The notes: generated by a model not told the origin, from the sequence alone. A DNA stretch of 64,000 nt from Bernardetia sp. (GCA_020630575.1 JAHDBD010000014.1:1-64000); one strand, 5' to 3'. Shown: positions 8,021 through 18,371, numbered from the stretch's first letter. Numbers and translations: made by a program.

Positions 8021-9679
8021 ATGATGTCAGACGTTACAAATTATAATTTCGGAACAGAACCTTCAATCATCAAAGTAATTGGTGTTGGTGGTGGTGGTGG
8101 CAACGCTGTTGCACATATGTATTTGCATGGAATAAAAGGAGTAGATTTTTATATCTGTAATACAGATATACAAGCACTTGATTTGAGTCCTGTTCCAAAC
8201 AAAGTACAGATAGGAAAAACACTTACACAAGGATTAGGTGCAGGAGCAAATCCTGAACGTGGTAGAAGTGCTGCTCTTGAAAGTAAAGAAGATATAAAAA
8301 CAATATTAGGAGATAATACCAAAATGCTTTTTATTACTGCTGGAATGGGTGGTGGTACAGGTACAGGTGCAGCTCCAGTAATTGCCGAAATTGCTCAAAG
8401 TTTGGGTGTCTTGACTGTTGGAATCGTAACTGCTCCATTTAGCTTTGAAGGCAGACCTAAGCGAGTCAGAGCGCAAGAAGGTGTAAATGCACTTCGTGAA
8501 CATTGTGATACTGTATTGGTAATCTTAAACGATCGTTTGAGAGATGTATATGGAAAGGCTTCTATGCGTGAAGCATTCCGTCAGGCTGATAATGTTCTCT
8601 TGAAAGGAGCAAAGTCTATTGCTGAAATTATTACTGTTTCGGGTACAATCAACGTCGATTTTGAAGATGTTCGTACTGTTATGCAGGGCGCAGGTGCTGC
8701 TGTTATGGGCTCATCTACTGCTGAGGGCGAAAACAGAGCAAGACGTGCAGCTGAAGGAGCTATTTCTTCTCCTCTTCTTAATAATACCAATATTTTTGGG
8801 GCAAAATATATCTTGCTTTCTATTGTTATTGGAAATGAAGAAGAATTCCAAATGGATGAACTTGAAGAAGTTACTGATTATGTACAAGAACAAGCTGGCG
8901 ACGATGCAGAGATTATCTTTGGTCAAGCAACTGACGAAACCCTTGGAGACAGTATCAGCGTTACTATCATTGCTACTGGTTTTGAGCATTCAGAAGATTT
9001 GCCACCAGAAAGACCTGAACGTAAAGTATATGACCTTACAAGTAACAAAAGAATTAAAAATAGAATCGAAGTAAAAGACTACGAGAAAAAAGATTTTTTT
9101 GAAGAAAGGGAAAAACAAGAAACAGTTCAACAAAACCGAGTAGAAACACCAATTCAAAAGCAGCCTGTTGAAGAAACCAAACCTGTTTATACAGAGCCTA
9201 AGAAGAATGATAAAATAATTTTTAGTTTGGAAGATGATTATTTTAATGAAGACGATTCAAAAAAAAAAATAACTAATCAAGCACCACAAAATACGCCTGC
9301 CGTAAGTGCTTATGGTTATATGAATCAGCATTCTCAAAACTCTAGTAGTCAGCAGAATACGAATCAGCAAAATACAAATTCATCTTCTGATTCAAATCAG
9401 AGTAATGGAAATTATGCTTCTCAAAATACAGTTACTCAAAATCAAGTAGCAGAGAAAAGAGTTGAACAACAACGTCCAGTTTCTGTTCCTACCAAAAGTC
9501 TTTCTGATTTGAGTGATGAAGAATTACAAGAGCGTAGAGATATTCCTGCTTATCTTCGTAGAAATATTAAACTCAAAGAAATGCCTCATTCATCAGAATC
9601 TTCTAGTTCTCGTTATAAAGTAGATGAAGATAATGAGCTTTTAGGAGGAAATCGTTTTTTACACGATAATGTGGATTAA
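8021..9679 (+). CDS. ftsZ: Cell division protein FtsZ
   Basis: FtsZ is the tubulin-like GTPase that polymerises at midcell to build the Z-ring. This 552-aa copy has the N-terminal glycine-rich loop GGGGGNAV (23-30), the tubulin signature [10 protein letters not shown] (110-119) and the FDAR-equivalent NDRLRDVYG region. After about residue 330 comes a long Gln/Asn/Ser-rich linker, then the conserved C-terminal peptide [11 protein letters not shown] (508-518) that binds membrane tethers. A further 34 residues follow, ending NRFLHDNVD. Two ATGs lie in tandem at 8021 and 8024; the first is used. The usual dcw neighbours (ftsQ, ftsA, mur genes) are absent: a membrane protein lies upstream and a lipoprotein downstream. 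A terminator follows directly. Confidence 0.97.
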   Translation: MMSDVTNYNFGTEPSIIKVIGVGGGGGNAVAHMYLHGIKGVDFYICNTDIQALDLSPVPNKVQIGKTLTQGLGAGANPERGRSAALESKEDIKTILGDNTKMLFITAGMGGGTGTGAAPVIAEIAQSLGVLTVGIVTAPFSFEGRPKRVRAQEGVNALREHCDTVLVILNDRLRDVYGKASMREAFRQADNVLLKGAKSIAEIITVSGTINVDFEDVRTVMQGAGAAVMGSSTAEGENRARRAAEGAISSPLLNNTNIFGAKYILLSIVIGNEEEFQMDELEEVTDYVQEQAGDDAEIIFGQATDETLGDSISVTIIATGFEHSEDLPPERPERKVYDLTSNKRIKNRIEVKDYEKKDFFEEREKQETVQQNRVETPIQKQPVEETKPVYTEPKKNDKIIFSLEDDYFNEDDSKKKITNQAPQNTPAVSAYGYMNQHSQNSSSQQNTNQQNTNSSSDSNQSNGNYASQNTVTQNQVAEKRVEQQRPVSVPTKSLSDLSDEELQERRDIPAYLRRNIKLKEMPHSSESSSSRYKVDEDNELLGGNRFLHDNVD

Positions 9680-9692
9680 TTCTAAAAAACAC

Positions 9693-9725
9693 AAAACGCC
9701 TTTTTTGAAAAAAAGAAGGCGTTTT
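9693..9725 (+). terminator. Terminator of ftsZ
   Basis: Stem AAAACGCCTT / AAGGCGTTTT with a T-run, 14 bp after the stop codon of ftsZ. Confidence 0.85.
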
Positions 9726-9765
9726 TTTATGTAAAATAAGTTTTAGTTATTACAAATTTTGCTTT

Positions 9766-10587
9766 ATGAAAATAGTTATTTATCTATCCTTTGTTATCCT
9801 TTTTTTATTTAGTTTTTCTTCCTGTAATTCTACTAAAACAAATTCAAATGGAAAAGAAATTACAGGAATTTGGTATCCTAGAAAGCCTAATTCAACTTAT
9901 AGAGTGAAAATAAATGGTCAATTATTCATCTCTGAAACAATGCCATATAGCCAAGAAATAGAAGTAACTGAAAATACTCCCGAAAAAATGGTCGATAAAA
10001 TAGGCAAATGGGAAGTAAGAGATACTATAAAAATAATAGAAAAAAAAATACTCAAAAATGAAGAAAATCAAAATATAATTTCTCTGATTGTGTCTAGGCA
10101 AAAAAATGGAGAAACTCAATATAACTTTCTTTTATTCACTCAAACAGAAGTAAAAGGAATAATGACTATTTTTTCAGATATAAGGGGTGGATTTGAAACT
10201 ATAGAGCAAAGTAAAAATGCCCTTAAAAAGGCTAAATTTCAGAATATAAATCAAGAACTTTTCTTTTCAGAAGAATATTCAAAAACAGTTTTTCCTACTC
10301 TCAAATCAATGGAAAAAATTACAAAAGAAGATTATATTACAGTAGTTAAATATGTTCAGAGTTATGAAAGAGAATTAATGGCTTTTGCAGCTACTCAAGA
10401 AGATGATTTTATCGAAGGAACTCCATACAGAATAGATAAAATAGCAAAAAAAATAGCACAAAAAAAACTCTATTTTTTAGGTTATAATCCTTTTGATTCA
10501 CCTGAAGATAGCAATTATCTCAAAAAGTTTGAAGGTGATAAGGAAATCGAAGAATTGAATAATACGAAATCAGAATTTAGATTTTAG
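9766..10587 (+). CDS. Putative lipoprotein of unknown function
   Basis: The 273-aa product starts with a hydrophobic signal followed by a lipobox-like FSSC (about residues 17-20), so it is probably an envelope lipoprotein. The first half contains a lipocalin-like pattern: GIWYPRKPNSTYRVKINGQLFI and MVDKIGKWEVRDTIKIIEKK resemble the repeated strands of Bacteroidota lipocalin_4-type or META-like domains, but the match is only by eye. The second half is helical and Lys-rich. It follows ftsZ beyond a terminator and seems to be its own unit. Confidence 0.75.
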   Translation: MKIVIYLSFVILFLFSFSSCNSTKTNSNGKEITGIWYPRKPNSTYRVKINGQLFISETMPYSQEIEVTENTPEKMVDKIGKWEVRDTIKIIEKKILKNEENQNIISLIVSRQKNGETQYNFLLFTQTEVKGIMTIFSDIRGGFETIEQSKNALKKAKFQNINQELFFSEEYSKTVFPTLKSMEKITKEDYITVVKYVQSYERELMAFAATQEDDFIEGTPYRIDKIAKKIAQKKLYFLGYNPFDSPEDSNYLKKFEGDKEIEELNNTKSEFRF

Positions 10588-10778
10588 AAAAATGACTTTA
10601 AAAATAAGTTTAAAACTGTCTTGTCTGCCCTTAAACGAAGACTATTTTTCTAACTTCACATTCATTATAGAACATTTTACTGAGTTCTAAGAATTTTTAA
10701 CACTCAAAATGCAGCGATTTTAACATTTCTCTCGTTTAAATGTTAAATCAATATCATTAAAACCCTAAAATTACATTT

Positions 10779-11489
10779 ATGCACAATATATTGTTAGCCG
10801 AAGACGACCATAATTTAGGTCAAATTTTAAGCGAGTACTTAGAAATAAAAGGATTTGGTGTTACACTTGCCAGAGATGGAAAAGAAGCATTAGACGCATT
10901 TTTTAAAGAAGATAACGTTTTTGACATCTGTATCTTAGACGTAATGATGCCAAATATAGACGGCTTTACGGCAGCTAAAGAAATTAGAAAAATAGATAAG
11001 CATACACCTATTGTATTCTTGACTGCAAAAGGAATGAAAGAAGACCGTATAGAAGGACTTCAAATTGGAGCAGATGATTATATGACAAAGCCATTTTCGA
11101 TGGAAGAATTACTTCTTCGTGTACAAGCTATTTTGCGTCGTACTATTGTTGCAGATAGCTCTCCAGCACTTCGTAAATTCAATATTGGTGAACTTCTTTT
11201 TGATTATGATGCTCAACTTCTCAAAACAAATAATGGAGAAGAAACAAAACTCACTTCAAAAGAAACTGAGCTTTTACGTATGCTTTGTGAAAACAAAAAC
11301 CAAACTTTGGAACGCTCAAAGGCTTTAAATGAAATTTGGGGCGATGATAATTATTTTAATGCTCGTAGTATGGATGTTTATGTAACAAAATTACGCAAAT
11401 ATCTTCGTGCAGATGCTCATCTCAAAATTTTGAACGTTCATGGAACAGGATTTAAATTAGTAGAACTTGATGAGAGTTCTATTTCATAA
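10779..11489 (+). CDS. OmpR/RprY-type response regulator
   Basis: The 236-aa two-component response regulator has an N-terminal receiver with the acidic pocket E8/D9/D10, phospho-acceptor D54 (in CILDVMMPN), T82 and K104 (in MTKPF). A C-terminal winged-helix DNA-binding domain (about 135-230) includes LTSKETELLRML and ARSMDVYVTKLRKYL. The layout is that of OmpR/PhoB proteins; the overall wording resembles RprY-type regulators of Bacteroidota. No histidine kinase is adjacent, so it is an orphan in this window. It acts in the cytoplasm on promoter DNA. The start ATG at 10779 leaves no N-terminal extension. Confidence 0.93.
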   Translation: MHNILLAEDDHNLGQILSEYLEIKGFGVTLARDGKEALDAFFKEDNVFDICILDVMMPNIDGFTAAKEIRKIDKHTPIVFLTAKGMKEDRIEGLQIGADDYMTKPFSMEELLLRVQAILRRTIVADSSPALRKFNIGELLFDYDAQLLKTNNGEETKLTSKETELLRMLCENKNQTLERSKALNEIWGDDNYFNARSMDVYVTKLRKYLRADAHLKILNVHGTGFKLVELDESSIS

Positions 11490-11521
11490 TTTATTCTTAT
11501 CAGAGAAAACAATATAAAATC

Positions 11522-11558
11522 AAAAAAGACTCTTCATTTATTTGAAAAGTCTTTTTTT
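11522..11558. terminator. Bidirectional terminator between response regulator and PAS/SpoIIE gene
   Basis: Arms AAAAAAGACT / AGTCTTTTTT with a 17-nt loop, between two convergent genes. Confidence 0.75.
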
Positions 11559-11561
11559 AGT

Positions 11562-13526
11562 TTATAACTGAAATCCCATTACCAAAATATCATCTATTTG
11601 GTTATATCCACTTCGCCATTTTTCTAATGTATCAGCTAAAATTTGTTTTTGTTCTCTCATAGACAAATGTGCATTCTGACTAATGAGTTCTCTTAAATTT
11701 TTTCGCATAAATTTACTGCCTTTTTCTCCTCCAAACTGGTCTTGGTATCCATCTGAAAAAAGGTAAATTTTTGTTCCTCTTATCCAATTGAATTCGTGAG
11801 TAGTAAATTCTTCAGAGAAAAGTTGTTTTCCCCCAATACTCATTCTATCTCCTTTTACCCAATATTCCTTTCCATTTTGTACTATAAAAACAGGATTTTT
11901 TGCACCAGCTACATAAATTTTTTGTTTCTCTTTATTTAATGTTACGATAGCCATATCCATTCCATCTCTATTATGAGTTATGGTCTGTTGAAGAATATCG
12001 GCAATTTGTTCCTGCATTTCTTTAAGAATATGAGCAGGATTTGTAATATGCTTTGTCTTGACAATCTCATCTAATAGTGTACTTCCAATCATAGACATAA
12101 ATGCACCTGGAACTCCATGTCCAGTACAATCTACTGCACTGATGACCCAACAGTTTTCTTTTTTATTATGATACCACCAATAAAAATCACCACTTACAAC
12201 ATCTTTTGGACGAAAAAAAATAAAGTAGTCTTTTAATGTATTAGGTAATAATTCTTCTTTTGGTAAAATAGAATCTTGAATACGCTTTGCATAATTGATA
12301 CTTTTTTGAATATATCTATTCTTTGCTTCTAGTTTTTCATTTTGTTGAATAGTTTCTTCATAGGCTTCCTTCAATAACTCTGATTTTTGATTCAGTTCTT
12401 GGGTTCTTTCCTCTACTAATTTTTCTAGTCCTTGTGTATAATTTATTATTTCAGCTTCTAATTTTTTCCGTTCTGTAATCTCAAAGCGTATGGCTTGGTA
12501 ACGATAAGGTTTATTTTTTTCATCCAAAAAAGGAATAATTGTGGTATAAACCCAATATTTATTTCCTTCTTTATTTATGTTACAAACTTCTCCACGCCAA
12601 ACTTTACCAGAAGAAATAGTCTGCCACATATTAATAAAAAACTCATCCGAATGATGGTCAGATTTTAAGATTCTGTGATTTTGTCCTAATAGTTCTGCTC
12701 TTGAATATTTCGATATTTCACAAAACTTATCATTGGCATAAATAATATCTCCTTTTACGTCAGCAGCAGCTACAATAGCTGATTCATCAATGGATAATTT
12801 TTGATACTCTAGTTCGATTTGTGTATGTTTCATTTGGGTAACATCTCTCAAAACAACAGAAGTACATAGAAATTTTCCTTCTTCATCATATTGATTAATA
12901 GCTGACACAATCACAATCAATTTACTTCCATCTCCACATAAAAGATTGTATTCTGTTCGTGTAGAGGTTTCTTTAGTTCTTAGTGCATCTCGCTGAGAAA
13001 TTTTGAGATTAATTTTCAAAAACTCTCTTACATGTTCGGTAACTAATTGTGCTGCTTCAAATTTAGATTTTCTATAAAATTGCTGATTTGCCCAAATTAC
13101 TTCATCCTCATCATTCAAATAAAGTAACATCACAGGGAGTCGCTCATAAAAATCTGTAGAAATATAATCTTCTTTATAAACAGAAAGCCAAATACCTACC
13201 TGCAAATTTTCTAAAGGCATAGCCTGCATTTTAATAGAAAAAGGCAACTCGGTATGTAAAATTTGATTGAAAGTAAGCGAAGAAATAATATGAGAATGAA
13301 AAGTCTTGAAAACTAACTCATTAATATAAGGTTCTAACTCAGAGGGGAAATAATCAACTAATTTTGTACCTCCTAACTCCTCAAATTTCTTAAAATCAGT
13401 TTTGGAAAATGAAGATATTCTTCCTTCATCAGAAAATATGTTTTGAATAACTGATTCTCTATTTATTTTTATAAATATATGCTCTTTTAAATCTAATAAA
13501 TCAATTATTTTATTTGCTTTACTCAT
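11562..13526 (-). CDS. PAS-domain SpoIIE-type (PP2C) serine phosphatase
   Basis: I use the ATG at 13524-13526 (MSKANKIIDLLD, 654 aa); an upstream in-frame TTG would read through the 49-bp hairpin repeat and is unlikely. The order is an N-terminal sensory region, a PAS domain (near YLNDEDEVIWANQQFYRKS), a second PAS/PAC (ADVKGDIIYANDKFCEISKYSRAELLGQNHRILK ... YRYQAIRFEITERKK), a coiled coil rich in Glu/Gln, and a SpoIIE/RsbU-type phosphatase domain (GDFYWW, DCTGHGVPGAFMSM, RDGMDMAIV, SDGYQDQFGG, DDILVMG) with the metal-binding Asp/Gly residues intact. There is no transmembrane segment, so it is a soluble sensor. Its phosphatase domain is clearly paralogous to that of the next gene upstream. 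The likely substrate is a phosphorylated STAS-type antagonist, as in partner switching. Confidence 0.9.
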   Translation of the reverse strand: MSKANKIIDLLDLKEHIFIKINRESVIQNIFSDEGRISSFSKTDFKKFEELGGTKLVDYFPSELEPYINELVFKTFHSHIISSLTFNQILHTELPFSIKMQAMPLENLQVGIWLSVYKEDYISTDFYERLPVMLLYLNDEDEVIWANQQFYRKSKFEAAQLVTEHVREFLKINLKISQRDALRTKETSTRTEYNLLCGDGSKLIVIVSAINQYDEEGKFLCTSVVLRDVTQMKHTQIELEYQKLSIDESAIVAAADVKGDIIYANDKFCEISKYSRAELLGQNHRILKSDHHSDEFFINMWQTISSGKVWRGEVCNINKEGNKYWVYTTIIPFLDEKNKPYRYQAIRFEITERKKLEAEIINYTQGLEKLVEERTQELNQKSELLKEAYEETIQQNEKLEAKNRYIQKSINYAKRIQDSILPKEELLPNTLKDYFIFFRPKDVVSGDFYWWYHNKKENCWVISAVDCTGHGVPGAFMSMIGSTLLDEIVKTKHITNPAHILKEMQEQIADILQQTITHNRDGMDMAIVTLNKEKQKIYVAGAKNPVFIVQNGKEYWVKGDRMSIGGKQLFSEEFTTHEFNWIRGTKIYLFSDGYQDQFGGEKGSKFMRKNLRELISQNAHLSMREQKQILADTLEKWRSGYNQIDDILVMGFQL

Positions 13527-13575
13527 TATTATTCCATTGAGTTCTAATTTCCTTTTCTCTGAATAGATGCTCGTC

Positions 13576-13625
13576 GGTGGGGACACTGACAAGGGCTATA
13601 ACCTGCCATTGTTAGTGTCCCACCA
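13576..13625. repeat. 49-bp interrupted palindrome (REP-like hairpin)
   Basis: Reading the minus strand, GGTGGGACACT pairs with AGTGTCCCCACC (one bulged base). The pairing continues inward over ACA/TGT and GGC/GCC around an AGGTTATA loop. It sits between two same-strand SpoIIE genes and lacks a T-run. It looks like a structured intergenic repeat rather than a terminator; other copies would have to be sought in the genome. Confidence 0.75.
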
Positions 13626-13748
13626 ATGACATAGTGCAAGAAAATATTTGTGTATCTATACTTAGACAAATTTACAATTTTGTGTATTACTAAGTACAGT
13701 AAATTAATTAGAAAAGCAAACAACGTAAGAAAAAAATAACTAATCAAT

Positions 13749-16700
13749 CTAAAAACGTATCCCAATAATCAAAATATCATCTACTTGATCTCTGTCTCCT
13801 TTCCATTCTGTAAGTTCTCGCTGTAATGCTCTTCGCTGCTGAGTCATAGAAAGATGTTGATGGTTTTGCAAAAATTCTCTCAAACGACGACGTAAATATT
13901 TTCTATCTTGCAGTCCTCCAAACTGGTCTTGGAAACCATCAGTAAGTAAATAGATAGTATCGTGTTTCTGAATCTGAATCTGTTGTGATTTGAATTCAAA
14001 ATTTCCATCCATTTTTCCACCTATGGATTGTCTGTCAGCTTCTATTTCAAACACTCTTTCTTTGTCTTCCGAATTGAACAAATACATTTGATTTCTTGCA
14101 GCAGCAATTTCCAATATATTTGTTTGTTTATCCCAAGTGCAGAGTGTCATATCCATACCATCTTGTGTAAAGGTCTGTTCTTGTCTAAGTCCTTTCGAAA
14201 TTCCTTCATGTAGAGCGTCTAATATTTTAGCTGGGTTTGTGATATGCTTTGCTAAAATAATTTCATTTAATAGTTCATAACCTATCATTGACATAAATGC
14301 ACCTGGTACGCCATGACCAGTACAATCGATGGCACTAATTATAGATTTGCCATTTATTTTATTAAAATAGTAAAAATCACCACTCACAATATCACGAGGT
14401 GAAAACAAAACAAAAGTGTCTTCAAATTCTTCTTGAATTGCATCTAAAGGTGGAAGAATTGCATTTTGAATACGTTTTGCATAATTGATACTAGCAATAA
14501 GTTGTTTGTTTTTATCTTGAATAATATCTTTTTGCTCGTTGATTTGATGATATGAATTTGCATTTTCAATGGCAATCCCTGTATAGACAGCTAAGCTACG
14601 AAGTAGGTTTAAATGGTAATCATTATATGCATTCTTTTCAAAGCTCTGTACCGTAATTACTCCAATTACCTTTTTCTTTATTTTGAGAGGAAGATAAATA
14701 AGAGAAGGTGCAACTCTTCCAACCGTTGTTTTGGGGCGATGCGACATATACAATTCATAATCTACCTCACTATCATTTATGAAAAGGTCTTGTTCATTTA
14801 AGAAACACCACACAGCAAAACGTCCCGTATCATCTAAATCTTCGAAATGAAAAGGTAATTTTTCTCCATTTTCTATGGCTACAGGAAACTCTAATGTTCC
14901 ATCTTCTTCGTTATGAATACCGATAGCAAAAACAGAAGCGTCCATCAGTTTGCTAACATGCTGATAAACCATATCTGTAATTTCATCAATGGAACGGGTA
15001 GAAGTAATTTCTTGACCTAATTTACTTAATACACGAGTATTAAAATAGGCTTGACGCATATCTTCTGTTCGTTCTCTAACCGTATTTTCTAATAAATTCT
15101 TTTCAGATTTTAGTCGTTTTGTATAAATCTTTACTCCATATTGAACTAAAAATCCAATTACAAGGACAATAAAAAGATAAAACAAAGGATGTCTAAACCA
15201 AGGTGTTTTGATAGTAAACTTGAAAGTTACCTCTTCACTTTCTACACCATATAAATTTTTTGCTTTAAGATGAAATACATAATCTCCTTCTGAAAGATTA
15301 GTAAATTTGTCTTGTGTTTTGGTAGTCCAAGCAGACCAGTTTTTATCTAAAGGCTCTAATTTTGTTTGATAATACACTTCACTTCGCTGCTCAAAAAATG
15401 AACTTCCAAAGCTAAAACGAAGGGAATTAAGTTCATAAGGTAAATTTATATTTTTTGTTTCTGATAAATTATTCTGTTGATTACTAGTCTGATTAAGTAT
15501 AAAATCAGTTGCAAAAAGTAGCGAATCCTTTGAACCACTATGTTCTATCTGTGTTATAAAAGCAGAAAAAGGTTGTTTGTCTGCAATAGTATTAAGAGGG
15601 TTGTAAGAGATTAGACCTTCATTTGTACCAATCAAAACCAAATTTTCATCAATTGGACGGACAGCCTGAACAATTTGTTTTATTTTATAAAAAGGAGCAT
15701 CATACCGTTGATAAGAAGAATCTGTTTTCTTTAGTTGAACCAGCAATGTTTGTGAACTACTAAATTTATTTTGTTCATTTTGTGTTACTATCCATAAATT
15801 ATCGTTTTTATCTTTTTCAAAAATAGTAATTGCCTTTTTTTCTATTAGTTTTTCAAAAACAGGATGAGCAGCAAATGTATTTTCATTAAAATCATAAATT
15901 CCCTCTAGCGTGCCAAATATAGCTTTTCCATCTAGCTCAAAAACGTGATTTCCCTGATTTTTAGGAAGTCCATTAAGTTTTCCAAAAAATTCAGAATGTG
16001 TAACAGTTAAAAAATCTGCATCTAATTTAAGTCTGAAAACTCCTCTATTATAGTCACTTACCCAAAAGTCATTTTTATCATCTTGAATGATTTTGGTGGC
16101 TGCACCTGTAAATCCTTCAATTTTATTGACAAAGACCCAATGATCGTTTTGCCATCTTAAAAGTAAAAGACCTTCAATAGAAGCTGCAATTAAATGTGAA
16201 GTGTCATTTTTTACTAAAGCAAAATCTTGAATAAATGGATTACTTGCTGCTAAAAGTTCTTCTACACCTCTTTTTTCTATCCACGCAATACCTGGGTTTT
16301 GCGCCCCTAAAAGAATATTTTTATAGACATCTAATTTCCATGTTTCTCGCTCTGAATAAGGCAAAAGAGTAAATTCTTTTATTGTTTCTGCTTTATCAGT
16401 ATTTGACTTAAAGATTCCTTGAACTGTTCCTATATAAAGACTTTGATTATAAGGAGGCGAAATACTCAAAATATTTCTGTTTATCTCTGTATTTTTATCA
16501 AAATAACGAAAAGAAGAAGCAACATCAATATAAGAAATACCATTACTGAGTGCAGCCCATACTTGTTTATTTGAATCTTCGTAAAGATAAGCCACTCTGT
16601 CATCTTTCAGACCATTTTTGGAAGATATTTTATAAAGAAATTGAAAGTTGGAATCAAAGACTAAAATTCCTGCTAAACGAGTTCCGATGGCATAATTTCC

Positions 16701-17555
16701 ATCAGCTAGAGCAATTCCACAATATACTTGACTTTTTTTGAGTAAAGAGTCTGATTTTGTTGGAAAGGGTGAAAATCCTATGTTCTCGGTGTAGGTATAA
16801 ATTCCTTTTTGCTCAGTTACGATAAAATAGGTGTCTGTCTTTTTGAATAGAATAGAATAAATTTTTTCATCTGCAAAAATTTCGCTTCCTGCAATAAATT
16901 CTAATCCTTTTGAGGTAAGATGATGTAACCCTTTCCCCCATTCTCTGACAAATAATTTGCTATCTTTATTCTCTTTTTCTTTAATCTGAAAAGCTAAATG
17001 AAAAGCTGAATTAGGAGCAATCGTTTTGAATTTTCCATTTTTATACCAAAATATTTTTTCAAAAGATTGAAATACAATTCCATCTGAGGTAGAAAAGGCT
17101 TTCCATATTGTAGAAAACTTTTTGTCTTGCTCATTCATTTTATCTAGCAAGGAAATATAAATTTTATTTCCTAATGAATCTGAATCTAAATACCCTATTT
17201 CTGATGTTGCTCCTATATAAATTTTTCCATCTTCTCCTTTTGTGAGAGCTGTTACACTTGCCAAATTAGGTAACTCTATTAGTTTCCACGTATTTCCATC
17301 GTATTCTAAAACTCCTTTTGTATTGGCAACATAGATTCTACCAATGTCATCTTGCACCACAGACCAGTTCTGAGGATGTGCATGATAATCATAGATAGTA
17401 TAATGTTCGGCTGTTGGAATGGCTTGTGCTTCTACTTTAGAAAAAAAACCTAAAGATACAACAACTAAAAGCGCACACACAAAAAGCGTAAAAGAATTAC
17501 GAAGAGAGGTCAAAAATTGAGCAGAAAGATAAGAAAAGTAATTTTTAGAATTCAT
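13749..17555 (-). CDS. Two-component-propeller / Y_Y_Y / GAF / SpoIIE phosphatase sensor
   Basis: A 1268-aa membrane sensor. The N-terminal signal peptide (FVCALLVVVSLGFFSKVEAQA) leads into a periplasmic beta-propeller (about 45-700) made of repeated blades such as IYVANTKGVLEYDGNTW and IYIGATSEIGYLD. A Y_Y_Y-type Ig-like domain follows (about 715-790, ...FTNLSEGDYVFHLKAKN). One membrane span (FYLFIVLVIGFLVQYGVKIY) carries the signal inside to a coiled coil, a GAF domain (about 850-1000) and a SpoIIE/PP2C phosphatase (about 1060-1268; GDFYYFN, DCTGHGVPGAFMSM, TDGFQDQFGG, DDILIIG). This replaces the histidine kinase normally seen with such propellers. The likely output is dephosphorylation of a partner protein. 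It precedes the PAS/SpoIIE paralogue on the same strand, 222 bp apart. Confidence 0.92.
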   Translation of the reverse strand: MNSKNYFSYLSAQFLTSLRNSFTLFVCALLVVVSLGFFSKVEAQAIPTAEHYTIYDYHAHPQNWSVVQDDIGRIYVANTKGVLEYDGNTWKLIELPNLASVTALTKGEDGKIYIGATSEIGYLDSDSLGNKIYISLLDKMNEQDKKFSTIWKAFSTSDGIVFQSFEKIFWYKNGKFKTIAPNSAFHLAFQIKEKENKDSKLFVREWGKGLHHLTSKGLEFIAGSEIFADEKIYSILFKKTDTYFIVTEQKGIYTYTENIGFSPFPTKSDSLLKKSQVYCGIALADGNYAIGTRLAGILVFDSNFQFLYKISSKNGLKDDRVAYLYEDSNKQVWAALSNGISYIDVASSFRYFDKNTEINRNILSISPPYNQSLYIGTVQGIFKSNTDKAETIKEFTLLPYSERETWKLDVYKNILLGAQNPGIAWIEKRGVEELLAASNPFIQDFALVKNDTSHLIAASIEGLLLLRWQNDHWVFVNKIEGFTGAATKIIQDDKNDFWVSDYNRGVFRLKLDADFLTVTHSEFFGKLNGLPKNQGNHVFELDGKAIFGTLEGIYDFNENTFAAHPVFEKLIEKKAITIFEKDKNDNLWIVTQNEQNKFSSSQTLLVQLKKTDSSYQRYDAPFYKIKQIVQAVRPIDENLVLIGTNEGLISYNPLNTIADKQPFSAFITQIEHSGSKDSLLFATDFILNQTSNQQNNLSETKNINLPYELNSLRFSFGSSFFEQRSEVYYQTKLEPLDKNWSAWTTKTQDKFTNLSEGDYVFHLKAKNLYGVESEEVTFKFTIKTPWFRHPLFYLFIVLVIGFLVQYGVKIYTKRLKSEKNLLENTVRERTEDMRQAYFNTRVLSKLGQEITSTRSIDEITDMVYQHVSKLMDASVFAIGIHNEEDGTLEFPVAIENGEKLPFHFEDLDDTGRFAVWCFLNEQDLFINDSEVDYELYMSHRPKTTVGRVAPSLIYLPLKIKKKVIGVITVQSFEKNAYNDYHLNLLRSLAVYTGIAIENANSYHQINEQKDIIQDKNKQLIASINYAKRIQNAILPPLDAIQEEFEDTFVLFSPRDIVSGDFYYFNKINGKSIISAIDCTGHGVPGAFMSMIGYELLNEIILAKHITNPAKILDALHEGISKGLRQEQTFTQDGMDMTLCTWDKQTNILEIAAARNQMYLFNSEDKERVFEIEADRQSIGGKMDGNFEFKSQQIQIQKHDTIYLLTDGFQDQFGGLQDRKYLRRRLREFLQNHQHLSMTQQRRALQRELTEWKGDRDQVDDILIIGIRF

Positions 17556-17750
17556 TGTGCTAAAGATGCAACTAGAATGAAATAATTATTGAAATAACCA
17601 TAAACAGAAACTTCCGAATTGTTTGGCAAGATAAGTTTTAAAACAATCAGATAACAAAAACTAAGCGAAAGAATCCATTTTTCTAAAAAAAAATGATTTT
17701 GATTCAAAACTTTTTGTTTCAGAATTGCGTATAAGCATCTTATTTGAAAA

Positions 17751-18371
17751 TTAGGTTTTAGATTCTGCTAAAGCTTTTACTTTTTTTAGCTGATTGACAC
17801 ATTTGTGTTTTTGGTTGCGAAGATTATGACGAGTAGTATAACCAAATTCTTTTTGAATTTCCTCTGTACTTTTTTCTTCTTCTATAATAGTGGAAAGTAA
17901 ATTCTGACAATGCGAAGTCAAGCGAGAAAAATAATCTCCAAGTTTATCTATCATTGGCTTTTCGTTTTCTAATTCTATATCAAAACTATTTGATAAAATA
18001 GTCTCTATTGCTTTTTGATTAAATTCACTTTCGTCTTCATCAGAATTAGTAAGAGAATAAACAGTCGTTTTTTTGTTTTTTCGTAAAACATTAAGCCATA
18101 AGTTTTTACTAATTGCAATAATATATGTTTTTAGTGAAGCTGTAAGATAAAAATCTTCCTTTTTTAGTTTTTCTAAGAATACAATCAATGTTTCTTGAAA
18201 AATGTCTTGAGCGTCTTCTGTTGTACCTTTATTTTTGCAAATATAATTTTCTACAAAACCATAATAATACTGATAGAGTTTTGAAAAGGCTTTTTCATTT
18301 CCTTCACAAAACTCTGTCAATAATTGTTTTTGTTCGTCGTAATAAACAAGTTGTTTTTTAGTTCTTTTCAT
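17751..18371 (-). CDS. RNA polymerase sigma factor, sigma-70/ECF family
   Basis: The 206-aa form starts at the ATG 18369-18371 (MKRTKKQLVYYDEQ). A GTG at 18426-18428, overlapping the hemB stop, would add 19 residues and allow translational coupling, so the start is uncertain. Region 2 is visible as NEKAFSKLYQYYYGFVENYICK...DAQDIFQETLIVFLEKL...LKTYIIAISKNLWLNVLRK, and a region-4 helix-turn-helix as TSHCQNLLSTIIEEEKSTEEIQKEFGYTTRHNLRNQKHKCVNQLKK. The length and order match ECF sigma factors of Bacteroidota. No anti-sigma gene is directly adjacent; the small anti-sigma-like protein at 21227 is the nearest candidate. The targets are unknown. Confidence 0.88.
   Translation of the reverse strand: MKRTKKQLVYYDEQKQLLTEFCEGNEKAFSKLYQYYYGFVENYICKNKGTTEDAQDIFQETLIVFLEKLKKEDFYLTASLKTYIIAISKNLWLNVLRKNKKTTVYSLTNSDEDESEFNQKAIETILSNSFDIELENEKPMIDKLGDYFSRLTSHCQNLLSTIIEEEKSTEEIQKEFGYTTRHNLRNQKHKCVNQLKKVKALAESKT

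Noticed and set aside
8619..9074. 151-aa plus-strand frame within ftsZ
   Set aside because: Alternate-frame shadow of ftsZ.
13544..13765. 73-aa minus-strand frame
   Set aside because: It reads through the 49-bp hairpin and the starts of neighbouring genes; no coding character.
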